Assembly (NCBI GenBank): GCA_029942065.1
Contig: JAPYTY010000057.1
Span: 1-10,007, forward strand
Length of the DNA stretch: 10,007 nucleotides
Reading direction: 5' to 3'
DNA from: Acidobacteriota bacterium
GTDB taxonomy: Bacteria; Acidobacteriota; UBA6911; RPQK01; JADFOI01
Below, piece by piece: positions 1 through 5,034 of this stretch. The notes under the pieces were generated by a model, which had not been told where the DNA came from, did not search any database, and worked only from the letters and a program-made list of their open reading frames with translations. Position 1 is the stretch's first letter. Every line of letters begins with the position of its first letter. Position numbers and translations under genes: made by a program.

Positions 1-146
1 CCTAAATCGAAAATCCTAACATTCAACCTGGACTCGTTTTAGGGGGCAAGGTCAGCACCCTCCAAAATTCATGTATTGTGCCTGTAATGAAGAGGTGATA
101 GCCTTGCCAAGAGCAATCCAGCACACAATTTGGTAGGGGGTGCCTA

Positions 147-869
147 GTGGTACAGAACTTTAGAACGTATGTCCTGGCAGGCATGTCAGTCTTGATGTTC
201 ATGCCTTCAGGATTGTTTGCCCAAATGACCTTTAAGAAAGTGGAACTCAGAACTAATTATGGTAGGGCAGAAGAAGGAAAGAAGGGGAAACTGATCGTTG
301 ATGGAAATTCCATTCGTTTCGTACATGACAAGAATGAACGAGATGAGTATTTCTCAATCCCCAGTAAAACTGTAACCGACTTGTTTTATAGTCGAGTCTC
401 TGGAAGGCGCATCAAAACGGCCATTTTTCTTACTGGTCCACTCGGGCTTTTCTTGAAGGGCAAGAAACACTATATGACGCTCTCTTTCAACGATGGAGGG
501 GACATTATAGGTGCTGTGGAGTTCAAGCTGGACAAGAAAAACTACCGTGGCGTGTTAAGAGCAATCGAACAAGTAGCTGGAGTTGAATTGGTGTTTGACC
601 AAGAAGGCATCAAGGATGAGAAGGAAACCGTTGCCAGTAGAAGTGGCGGTGCGTCCAACGATGCCATACTTGGAATTAGTTCCGATCCTGCAGGTGCAGA
701 AATAGAGATTGACGGTGCCTTTGCTGGCTCAACACCGAGAAGCAAAAGGCTCAAACCAGGTGAATACAAAGTCAAAATCACCAAGAGTGGGTATAAGTCC
801 TGGGAGCGAAAGATCAAGATCGCAGCACAGGAAGAAATTCCGTTGATGGCAGAGTTGGAAAGAAAATAA
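147..869 (+). CDS. Exported PEGA-domain protein
   Basis: The 240-residue protein starts at GTG 147, chosen because AGGGGG (135-140) lies six bases upstream. The first ~26 residues look like a signal peptide (a basic residue, a hydrophobic stretch, then GLFA before Gln27), so it is probably exported. Residues ~27-150 form a beta-rich region with FSIPSKTV, an AIFLTGPLGLF segment and a KKHYMTL segment. I associate this pattern with conserved exported proteins of unknown function. Residues ~174-240 are a PEGA domain: SSDPAGAEIEIDG, a short turn, STPRSKRLKPGEYKV and a basic SGYKSWERK strand. PEGA domains are small beta-sandwich modules found in surface or periplasmic proteins; the precise role here is unknown. 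It stands alone on the + strand. A weak -10-like TGTAAT at 83-88 is the only promoter hint in the 146-bp leader, with no convincing -35. Row 301-360 inside the gene is only 22/60 G+C, lower than genes in the right half. PEGA call firm, function open. Confidence 0.85.
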   Translation: MVQNFRTYVLAGMSVLMFMPSGLFAQMTFKKVELRTNYGRAEEGKKGKLIVDGNSIRFVHDKNERDEYFSIPSKTVTDLFYSRVSGRRIKTAIFLTGPLGLFLKGKKHYMTLSFNDGGDIIGAVEFKLDKKNYRGVLRAIEQVAGVELVFDQEGIKDEKETVASRSGGASNDAILGISSDPAGAEIEIDGAFAGSTPRSKRLKPGEYKVKITKSGYKSWERKIKIAAQEEIPLMAELERK

Positions 870-969
870 CGCCACTTCCCACCATCTTCATTCATCCTGT
901 GATCTGTTCTAATCATCCATCCTAATACGGACACTAGTGGATCGTTCCATCTTCCTTCATGGAAGGCGT

Positions 970-1005
970 GACACTGCCCTGAAAAAGTGTCTGGAAATAT
1001 TTTTT
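970..1005 (+). terminator. Weak Rho-independent terminator candidate after the PEGA gene
   Basis: GACACT (970-975) pairs with AGTGTC (986-991) around a 10-base loop. Eight bases later comes a run of six T residues (1000-1005). It lies about 100 bp past the PEGA stop codon on the right strand. The stem is only 6 bp, half of its pairs are A-T, and the T run is not adjacent to it, so this is a weak candidate. Confidence 0.25.
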
Positions 1006-1075
1006 GAGATCTGGGAGTCCCACTATAGGACCCTTTCTCATGCACACGCCGCATAGAGCGATAAGCGCAGAGATA

Positions 1076-1171
1076 ACGAGCCTCTCCCCCTCAGTCGCCT
1101 AGAACGGGACTCCTACCCCAAGTGAGGTTGTTGTTCTGGAAGGGGGTTAGGGAAGGGAACAGGGATAAGGG
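1076..1171 (+). repeat. G-rich dispersed repeat, copy 1
   Basis: These 96 bases match 2872-2966 in the same orientation, with five substitutions and one single-base indel by hand alignment (90 of 96 columns identical). The left half is C-rich (CCTCTCCCCCTCAG). The right half (1142-1172) carries five G-runs with short spacers, a G-quadruplex-type pattern. CCTACCCC (1112-1119) could instead pair with GGGGTTAGG (1143-1151) with one bulge. The copy ends about 11 bp past the stop codon of the minus-strand gene that ends at 1183. Its CAGTCGCCTA corresponds to a perfect 10-bp palindrome in copy 2. No ORF lies inside. Confidence 0.9.
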
Positions 1172-1182
1172 GCTAGGCTAGA

Positions 1183-1599
1183 CTACTCAAACTCATTTAG
1201 CTCTTTGCATGCATCCTTGATGTTGTTCTTCAACCGCAGGGTTTCTCCTGCATAGATAACATCACCATCAATAGTGTAGACCACAATGTTTTCCCTGTAT
1301 TCGTTGTGAGCCTCTATGAAGAAAACATATTGGGCTCTGGCTTGATTGACCGTGGCAATATAATTTTTGCACTCCTTCAGTTCTCTCAGGTGCTTCATGG
1401 CATCCGCCACAAAAGACTTTGCCTGGATACTTGTGGTAGATCGGCCTGTAGCACTTTTCAGCCAGTCGCTAATTGAGACTGATCCACTGCTCCTAATGGT
1501 TTCAATTGGAACGTCTGTGATGTAGATGCGTATTTTGTCAGCTGCCCAGAGGGGCTGACTCAATATGATGAACAGGGATAAAACGATTAGCTGCTTCAT
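1183..1599 (-). CDS. Small secreted protein of unknown function
   Basis: The 138-residue protein begins MKQLIVLSLFIIL and has a clear signal peptide with likely cleavage after LWA (residue 19), so it is probably periplasmic. The mature part has two cysteines, Cys77 and Cys131, which could form a disulfide. Its C-terminal half (YVFFIEAHNEYRENIVVYT, then IDGDVIYAGETLRLKNN and KDAC) reads as alternating beta strands with a final helix. I have the impression of a short conserved domain from Acidobacteriota-like proteins, but I cannot name a family. The start is ATG 1599. No strong Shine-Dalgarno precedes it, which fits translation coupled to the upstream gene. It lies 24 bp after the stop of the HtrA-type protease on the same strand, so the two are probably co-transcribed and may act together in the envelope. 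The G-rich repeat copy 1 lies immediately downstream. Confidence 0.7.
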   Translation of the reverse strand: MKQLIVLSLFIILSQPLWAADKIRIYITDVPIETIRSSGSVSISDWLKSATGRSTTSIQAKSFVADAMKHLRELKECKNYIATVNQARAQYVFFIEAHNEYRENIVVYTIDGDVIYAGETLRLKNNIKDACKELNEFE

Positions 1600-1623
1600 T
1601 GGTAGTTGTTTAGGAATTTGTCT

Positions 1624-2766
1624 CTATTCGGGTATCCAGGCAAATGGAACCTTTCGCACAACGCCTCTTTTCTTCCACTTGCATTTCTGACAATCCCATT
1701 CCACAGTATCGGCAACTACCTCAATTTCCGCCCATCCTTCGATGCGAGTTGGCGTTAACGAAGTGATCGCCATGGGAATTTGGGAAGAACACCAATTCAT
1801 CTTGGTCTCCTTAACGACTTCCCAAAAACCACGGTGTAGGTAGGAACAGGCCTCTCTAGAGCTACTGACGCCTGTATATATGTCCCCAGTCATGTTCCCA
1901 GTCTTCTTCATTTCCATCAGGGGCATTTGGGTCCACTGTAGGGCTTCTGCTGGTAGTAACGTTTCAACGTACAGGTAATCACCATCCGTCCGAATGACTT
2001 TCGTGGAGCCCGATGTCAAAGATTTCCACCGTTTGGGAGTTTCCTCTTGTTTGAAAACGTCTACGACGTCAGCCAATTCCCCTCGCAGTTCAGTCAGCGA
2101 ATAAGAACCGGTTACGTTAAGCAGTCCCCTGGCATAGTTGATAGGGATTGCAAAGTTCAGGTTTTCAGCTTCAAGCAACCCGAAGGTAACGACCCCGATT
2201 GCATTACCATCCTCATCCACCATTGGACCGCCGCTGTTTCCAGGATTGGCCGCAGCATCCGTCTGGATAGTCTTGATCCCAGGACCGACTACATTAGAGT
2301 CCTCAAACTCCCGAAGAGCGCTTACAATCCCACTAGAAATAGAATTTTCCAAACCAATTGGGTGGCCGATCAGTAGAACGGGGTCACCAACTTCAACATC
2401 GTTGGAGTTTCCTAGTTTTATGGTGGGAAGGTCAAAGCCTGGAATCTGAATGATGGCTAAGTCCCTGCGTTTATCGAAGGCCCTCACTACAAACTGATCG
2501 TAAATCTCACCCGTGGCAAGACGTACGGCTCCATGATCGAGGTTTTCGATGACATGGAGGTTTGTGACGATAGTGCCGGAAGGATCGACAATAAACCCTG
2601 AACCACCAAAAGTCTCGCCATCAATAGTCGTTCCCTTGATCGAGACGAGGCCTGGCATTATTTCTTTTGCAACTTCAGTGGCATCAAGTCCTTGAAATGA
2701 AGAAGCAAGGGTTGAAGAACTGAAAGCGAGGACAAAAAGTAGTGGGAGAATAGTGCGTTGCTTCAC
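1624..2766 (-). CDS. HtrA/Deg-type trypsin-like serine protease without PDZ domain
   Basis: I place the start at GTG 2766 (380 residues), because AAGGG lies just upstream and residues 2-21 then form a proper signal peptide ending at STLA. The open frame extends 33 codons further (to 2865), but that would bury the signal peptide. The S1C protease fold spans about residues 28-245. The catalytic triad is visible: His71 in TNLHVI, Asp102 in RRDLAIIQI and Ser178 in PGNSGGP. VLLIGHPIG and NFAIPIN are also typical of the Deg family. The usual PDZ domain after the protease domain is missing. Instead there are about 130 unassigned residues, rich in Trp and Cys and ending with a Cys359-x-x-Cys362 pair. 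It probably cleaves or monitors misfolded proteins in the periplasm; the substrate is unknown. The small secreted protein follows 24 bp downstream. An inverted repeat lies 24 bp upstream of the start. Confidence 0.88.
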   Translation of the reverse strand: MKQRTILPLLFVLAFSSSTLASSFQGLDATEVAKEIMPGLVSIKGTTIDGETFGGSGFIVDPSGTIVTNLHVIENLDHGAVRLATGEIYDQFVVRAFDKRRDLAIIQIPGFDLPTIKLGNSNDVEVGDPVLLIGHPIGLENSISSGIVSALREFEDSNVVGPGIKTIQTDAAANPGNSGGPMVDEDGNAIGVVTFGLLEAENLNFAIPINYARGLLNVTGSYSLTELRGELADVVDVFKQEETPKRWKSLTSGSTKVIRTDGDYLYVETLLPAEALQWTQMPLMEMKKTGNMTGDIYTGVSSSREACSYLHRGFWEVVKETKMNWCSSQIPMAITSLTPTRIEGWAEIEVVADTVEWDCQKCKWKKRGVVRKVPFAWIPE

Positions 2767-2790
2767 GTTGTTTCCCTTCTGACAGCGGAG

Positions 2791-2816
2791 CAACCAACCT
2801 GTTAAACAGCTGGTTG
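2791..2816 (-). promoter_or_regulatory. Inverted repeat in the protease leader
   Basis: CAACCA (2791-2796) pairs with TGGTTG (2811-2816). Inside that, CTGTT (2799-2803) pairs with AACAG (2805-2809) around a single base. The 26-bp element lies 24 bp upstream of the protease GTG, where an operator or an mRNA leader hairpin could act. TTGACC on the minus strand just upstream resembles a -35 box, but no good -10 lies at the right distance. Regulatory use is inference. Confidence 0.35.
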
Positions 2817-2871
2817 ATGGTGGGTCAAGTGTAACATAGGCGATCTTCTCTATTACAGACACCAATGGAAG

Positions 2872-2966
2872 ACGAGCCTCTCCCCCTCAGTCGACTGGAA
2901 CGGGACTCCTACCCCAAGTGAGGTTTTTGTTCTGGAAGGGGTTAGGGAAGGGGACAGGGACAAGGG
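2872..2966 (+). repeat. G-rich dispersed repeat, copy 2
   Basis: This is the second copy of the element at 1076-1171, about 94% identical and in the same orientation. Its G-rich part (2938-2966) has five G-runs separated by 2-4 bases. The one-base indel and the substitution in this part leave all five runs at three or more G. It contains a perfect 10-bp palindrome, CAGTCGACTG, that is broken in copy 1. CCTACCCC (2908-2915) can pair with GGGGTTAGG (2938-2946). It ends 5 bp past the stop codon of the terminase-like gene, so both copies sit just downstream of minus-strand genes. It lies about 105 bp upstream of the protease start, so it could also overlap that gene's promoter region. Confidence 0.9.
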
Positions 2967-2971
2967 AGAAT

Positions 2972-3376
2972 CTACGACTCCCGTCCGTGCTCAGCAGCCC
3001 AGATCACCTGCATCGGGTTACTCTCGTTCCTATGCAGTGGCTGGACGGAGGCTTGCTTCTTAGGGTAAGCGCCTTGCACCGTCAAACCCATATCCGCTGC
3101 CTTAAGTCGTGCGTCCCAATCGGGGTGATTATCCTTATCTGCCGCCTCCAGGGCTTCCTTGATGGCCCTTAGGCAATCCTTTGCAGGCAGTTGGACGGCT
3201 TTCATCAGGCGGTCAATCTCCCGCCGAATGGTAGGTTTTGTTAGGTTCTCACAGCCGATGACTCGGGCAGTCGCATAGGTCGTGTCGTAGGCGGCTAGGG
3301 CTGCCTGGGTGGCATTCCCGCCGTTTTTGATGAAGGCGAGAATGAATCGCTGTTGCTTCAGTTTGGGTTTTCTCAT
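2972..3376 (-). CDS. Phage terminase small subunit-like protein (orphan)
   Basis: The N-terminal ~55 residues (QQRFILAFIKNGGNATQAA, then TARVIGCENLTKP and a REIDRLM helix) match the helix-turn-helix pattern of terminase small subunits (Terminase_2 type). Those proteins recognise phage packaging sites and recruit the large subunit. I chose ATG 3376 (134 residues), which has GGAAAC a few bases upstream. An in-frame ATG at 3403 would add nine residues but has no ribosome site. The length is at the short end for the family. The C-terminal half (residues ~65-134) is not recognisable beyond a helical, basic character. No large terminase, portal, capsid or integrase gene is visible, so this is an orphan, probably a prophage relic. 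Alternatively it is a domesticated DNA-binding protein with the same fold. It lies on the 3' side of the tRNA-fMet gene, a common integration site. The stop codon abuts repeat copy 2. Confidence 0.75.
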   Translation of the reverse strand: MRKPKLKQQRFILAFIKNGGNATQAALAAYDTTYATARVIGCENLTKPTIRREIDRLMKAVQLPAKDCLRAIKEALEAADKDNHPDWDARLKAADMGLTVQGAYPKKQASVQPLHRNESNPMQVIWAAEHGRES

Positions 3377-3509
3377 TTGTTTCCGTAACAACCATTTTAA
3401 CATCTCGAAATGCCGGGTTCGACGGGCAAGGGTGTAAAGAGAACTGGCCCGAAATGACAGAAAAGTGGAAACATTTTGGAAACATCGGACATTTATGGGT
3501 GATTTCCTG

Positions 3510-3544
3510 AACTGGCTGAAGGGGGCTTAACTTGCTGAAGGGGG
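3510..3544. repeat. Short direct repeat, 16 bp twice
   Basis: AACTGGCTGAAGGGGG (3510-3525) is followed by AACTTGCTGAAGGGGG (3529-3544), with one mismatch and a 19-bp period. It lies 12 bp past the 3' end of the tRNA gene, between it and the terminase relic. It could be part of an attachment region or just slippage; there are only two units. Two TGGAAACAT copies lie nearby (3466-3474, 3478-3486). Confidence 0.6.
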
Positions 3545-3556
3545 AGGCGTTGTGCT

Positions 3557-3633
<77 letters not shown>

Positions 3634-3638
3634 AACGT

Positions 3639-3668
3639 ATGCTAATGGGGTTTCCAAGGGATTGTCAA
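3639..3668 (-). promoter_or_regulatory. Promoter of tRNA-fMet
   Basis: On the minus strand a perfect -35 TTGACA (3663-3668) is separated by 18 bp from TAGCAT (3639-3644, 4 of 6 to TATAAT). The -10 box ends only five bases before the mature tRNA 5' end at 3633. The transcript would therefore start at or within a base or two of the mature end, leaving almost no leader for RNase P. The -35 is strong; the -10 assignment is less certain. Confidence 0.6.
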
Positions 3669-3682
3669 GTTTGTACCACAGG

Positions 3683-3724
3683 CACCAACAGGTGTCTGGA
3701 TCTTACCGATAGCAGGTGTTGGTG
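3683..3724. repeat. Inverted repeat between the tRNA and the FGE-like gene
   Basis: CACCAACA (3683-3690) and TGTTGGTG (3717-3724) are perfect 8-bp arms around a 26-base loop. The element lies 53 bp past the stop codon of the FGE-like gene and about 50 bp upstream of the tRNA. The loop is long and no T run follows on either strand, so a classical terminator is unlikely. A weak 3'-end hairpin for the FGE-like mRNA is possible. Confidence 0.35.
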
Positions 3725-3776
3725 GTTAGGTCCGATTCCCTTGGTGCGACCGTATTAGGGGTTCGAAGGATTGGCC

Positions 3777-4631
3777 CTACTCCTCCGACTCGGAAGCTTC
3801 CTCTTCTCCTTCGGCCTCTTCGTCTTCCTGGGCGGCTTCCTCGGAGTCCCGGGCGCAGCGGAAACCGATTCCATACTGGGCATCCCTCAGGTAGGCACTG
3901 CGTGTATAAAGGCCCATGCCTCTGCCCCTCATGGCGTACGATCCACCGCGGACACCCATGAAATCCCTTCTGAAGGACTCATCCCGGCTACCGGGATTGT
4001 CCGGATAAGGTTCCAGCTCGTTGGCCGTCCATTCCTGGGCATTGCCCATCAGGTCGTAGACTCCGAAAGGACTCTTGTCTTCGGGCATTGCACCCACTTC
4101 GATGTTGTTGTGCATCCCCAGTTCATCGGTATTGGCTTTGGCTTCCCAGACCTCGCCCCAGGGATACTTGAGTCCATCGGTTCCCCGACCTGCCTTTTCC
4201 CACTCCGCCTCGGTGGGGAGTCGCTTGCCGGCCGCCTCACAGTATGCTTTGGAGTCGTCCCAGGTGACATTCCCCACAGGGAAATCCTCTTTTCCAATGC
4301 TGTAAAAACGTCTCCAGTCGCCCGTTGGATCGTAGTCACTCTCTGTCAGAAAACGGATCCACTCGCCGTGAGTCACCTCGTACACATCGATGTAGTAGGA
4401 GGGTAAATCAACCGTGTGCTCCGGAAACTCCAGGGGAGGTGTACGGTCCAGGTCCGATCCCATGGTGAACTCACCGGCTGGAATCAGCACCATCTCACCT
4501 GGCGAGGGCTGGTCCAGCGGCACTTGGGCCATTTCATCGACGGGCTCCTCAGCCGCCTCAGAACAGCCGAGCCATACCAGGGAAGAACTGACGATCAGGA
4601 AAAATGAAAGGAAGGAGGTTTTGTCTTTCAT
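3777..4631 (-). CDS. FGE-sulfatase-fold protein lacking the catalytic cysteines, probable lipoprotein
   Basis: The 284-residue protein begins MKDKTSFLSFFLIV and has a lipoprotein-like signal ending WLG-Cys23. Trp at -3 is unusual, and Ser24 favours outer-membrane sorting. Residues ~45-263 are a formylglycine-generating-enzyme (SUMF1) domain. Its hallmarks are MVLIPAGEFTMGS, YYIDVYEVTHGEW, PVGNVTWDDSKAYCEAAGKRLPTEAEWEKA, YPWG, YDLMGNAQEW, RGGSY and GFRCAR. True FGE oxidises a sulfatase cysteine using two active-site cysteines shortly after RGGSF. Here that stretch reads RGGSYAMRGRGMGLYTRSAY and has none, so formylglycine synthesis is unlikely. More probably it is a structural or ligand-binding relative. 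The last ~20 residues are almost all Glu, Asp, Ala and Ser, an unusual acidic tail. It is a single gene between the tRNA and a palindromic gap. No sulfatase lies nearby. No clear Shine-Dalgarno is visible, and a near-consensus -10 sits 9 bp from the ATG. Confidence 0.88.
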   Translation of the reverse strand: MKDKTSFLSFFLIVSSSLVWLGCSEAAEEPVDEMAQVPLDQPSPGEMVLIPAGEFTMGSDLDRTPPLEFPEHTVDLPSYYIDVYEVTHGEWIRFLTESDYDPTGDWRRFYSIGKEDFPVGNVTWDDSKAYCEAAGKRLPTEAEWEKAGRGTDGLKYPWGEVWEAKANTDELGMHNNIEVGAMPEDKSPFGVYDLMGNAQEWTANELEPYPDNPGSRDESFRRDFMGVRGGSYAMRGRGMGLYTRSAYLRDAQYGIGFRCARDSEEAAQEDEEAEGEEEASESEE

Positions 4632-4640
4632 AATGTGATT

Positions 4641-4669
4641 CTTATAACACTATGTGAACAAAGATCCAA
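4641..4669 (-). promoter_or_regulatory. Candidate promoter of the FGE-like gene
   Basis: TATAAG (4641-4646, 5 of 6 to consensus) lies 17 bp from TTGGAT (4664-4669, 3 of 6). The -10 ends nine bases before the ATG at 4631, so the mRNA would have a leader of only a few bases, consistent with the missing Shine-Dalgarno. The leaderless reading is inference. Confidence 0.4.
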
Positions 4670-4717
4670 GCGGGAAAACGGAATACAGGAGCCGGCAGCC
4701 GGCGGACCCGTTGTAGC

Positions 4718-4920
4718 GGCCGCTTACTAGCCTGACTATCTCCACACCCGCTCTACTGCATCGTCGCCATGATCCGCCCTGACTGTGTTGCATTCGTTCG
4801 GCCTCCTCAGCGTACCGTACACAGTGCGCTTCCGGGGGTCTCCTCTCATGCGCCTTGTCAGGCCGGCCCTGCCGCCACTTCGTGACGACCTGGCGTGGAG
4901 AAAGTCAGGCTTGAGCGGCC
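4718..4920. repeat. Long imperfect palindrome (MITE-like or structured element)
   Basis: The left arm 4730-4750 (GCCTGACTATCTCCAC and on) matches the reverse complement of 4890-4910 at 18 of 21 bases. The arms extend outward after a 2-base indel with GGCCGCT (4718-4724) against AGCGGCC (4914-4920). A second arm pair, CCGCCCTGAC (4774-4783) and GTCAGGCCGG (4857-4866), matches at 9 of 10. Both main arm pairs share the same centre (coordinate sums of 9640), so they belong to one palindrome. Near the centre GCGTAC (4810-4815) can pair with GTGCGC (4824-4829), allowing one G-T wobble. No transposase and no obvious target-site duplication are seen. It could be a non-autonomous foldback element, a palindromic repeat family, or a folded RNA. 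Confidence 0.7.
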
Positions 4921-4961
4921 TTCGGAATCGGCACCTGAGGTGCCTTCTACACTCCGGACCT

Positions 4962-5017
4962 GACCTTCTTCATTCTGAATTCTGGATTCTCTCGTCGATC
5001 TCCTGGCTCCTGACTCC
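4962..5017. repeat. Degenerate 7-bp tandem array, array 1
   Basis: Read on the + strand in steps of seven, the units are GACCTTC, TTCATTC, TGAATTC, TGGATTC, TCTCGTC, GATCTCC, TGGCTCC and TGACTCC. Every unit ends in C preceded by T or C, and the rough consensus is TGRMTYC. The array runs into seven T residues and lies 17 bp from the stop codon of the CCA-family gene. A related array is at 8433-8467. Confidence 0.6.
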
Positions 5018-5034
5018 TTTTTTTCAGCGGCCGG

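Larger units (their letters stand above)
870..1182. other. Gene-free stretch with weak terminator and repeat copy 1
   Basis: This 313-bp convergent gap lies between the PEGA gene (+) and the small secreted protein gene (-). It holds a weak terminator-like hairpin at 970-1005 and the first copy of the G-rich repeat at 1076-1171. A small TTCCAT/ATGGAA inverted repeat is also seen near 946-964. The long minus-strand open frame that crosses 542-1054 is a shadow of the PEGA gene and has no family features. I see no gene in the rest. Confidence 0.6.
4632..5034. other. Gene-free stretch with palindromes and heptamer array
   Basis: This 403-bp gap lies between the start of the FGE-like gene and the end of the CCA-family gene. 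In order it holds the candidate promoter (4641-4669), a small GCCGG/CCGGC hairpin (4691-4703), a ~200-bp imperfect palindrome (4718-4920), a GGCAC/GTGCC hairpin (4930-4944), a 7-bp tandem array (4962-5017) and a T7 tract (5018-5024). I see no protein-coding gene. The open frames here are short and lack family features. Confidence 0.7.

Noticed and set aside
542..1054. 170-codon minus-strand open frame
   Set aside because: It overlaps the PEGA gene's C-terminal half in the opposite strand, has no domain pattern or ribosome site, and runs through the terminator-like hairpin.
2767..2865. N-terminal extension of the protease by 33 codons
   Set aside because: It would place the signal peptide internally and has no ribosome site. 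GTG 2766 has AAGGG upstream and gives a clean signal sequence.
1076..2966. CRISPR array or IS element bounded by the repeats
   Set aside because: There are only two ~95-bp copies 1.8 kb apart with ordinary genes between them, no spacers, no transposase and no inverted termini.
1..3556. Duplicate of the tRNA 3' end as an attL/attR pair
   Set aside because: I looked by eye for the T-arm and acceptor sequence to the left of the tRNA and found no second copy in the window. The far end, if any, lies outside.
3683..3724. Intrinsic terminator for the FGE-like gene
   Set aside because: The inverted repeat is perfect over 8 bp, but the loop is 26 bases and no T tract follows, so I list it only as a repeat.
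3771..4406. 211-codon + strand open frame
   Set aside because: It is a shadow of the FGE-fold gene on the other strand, which has strong family motifs throughout.
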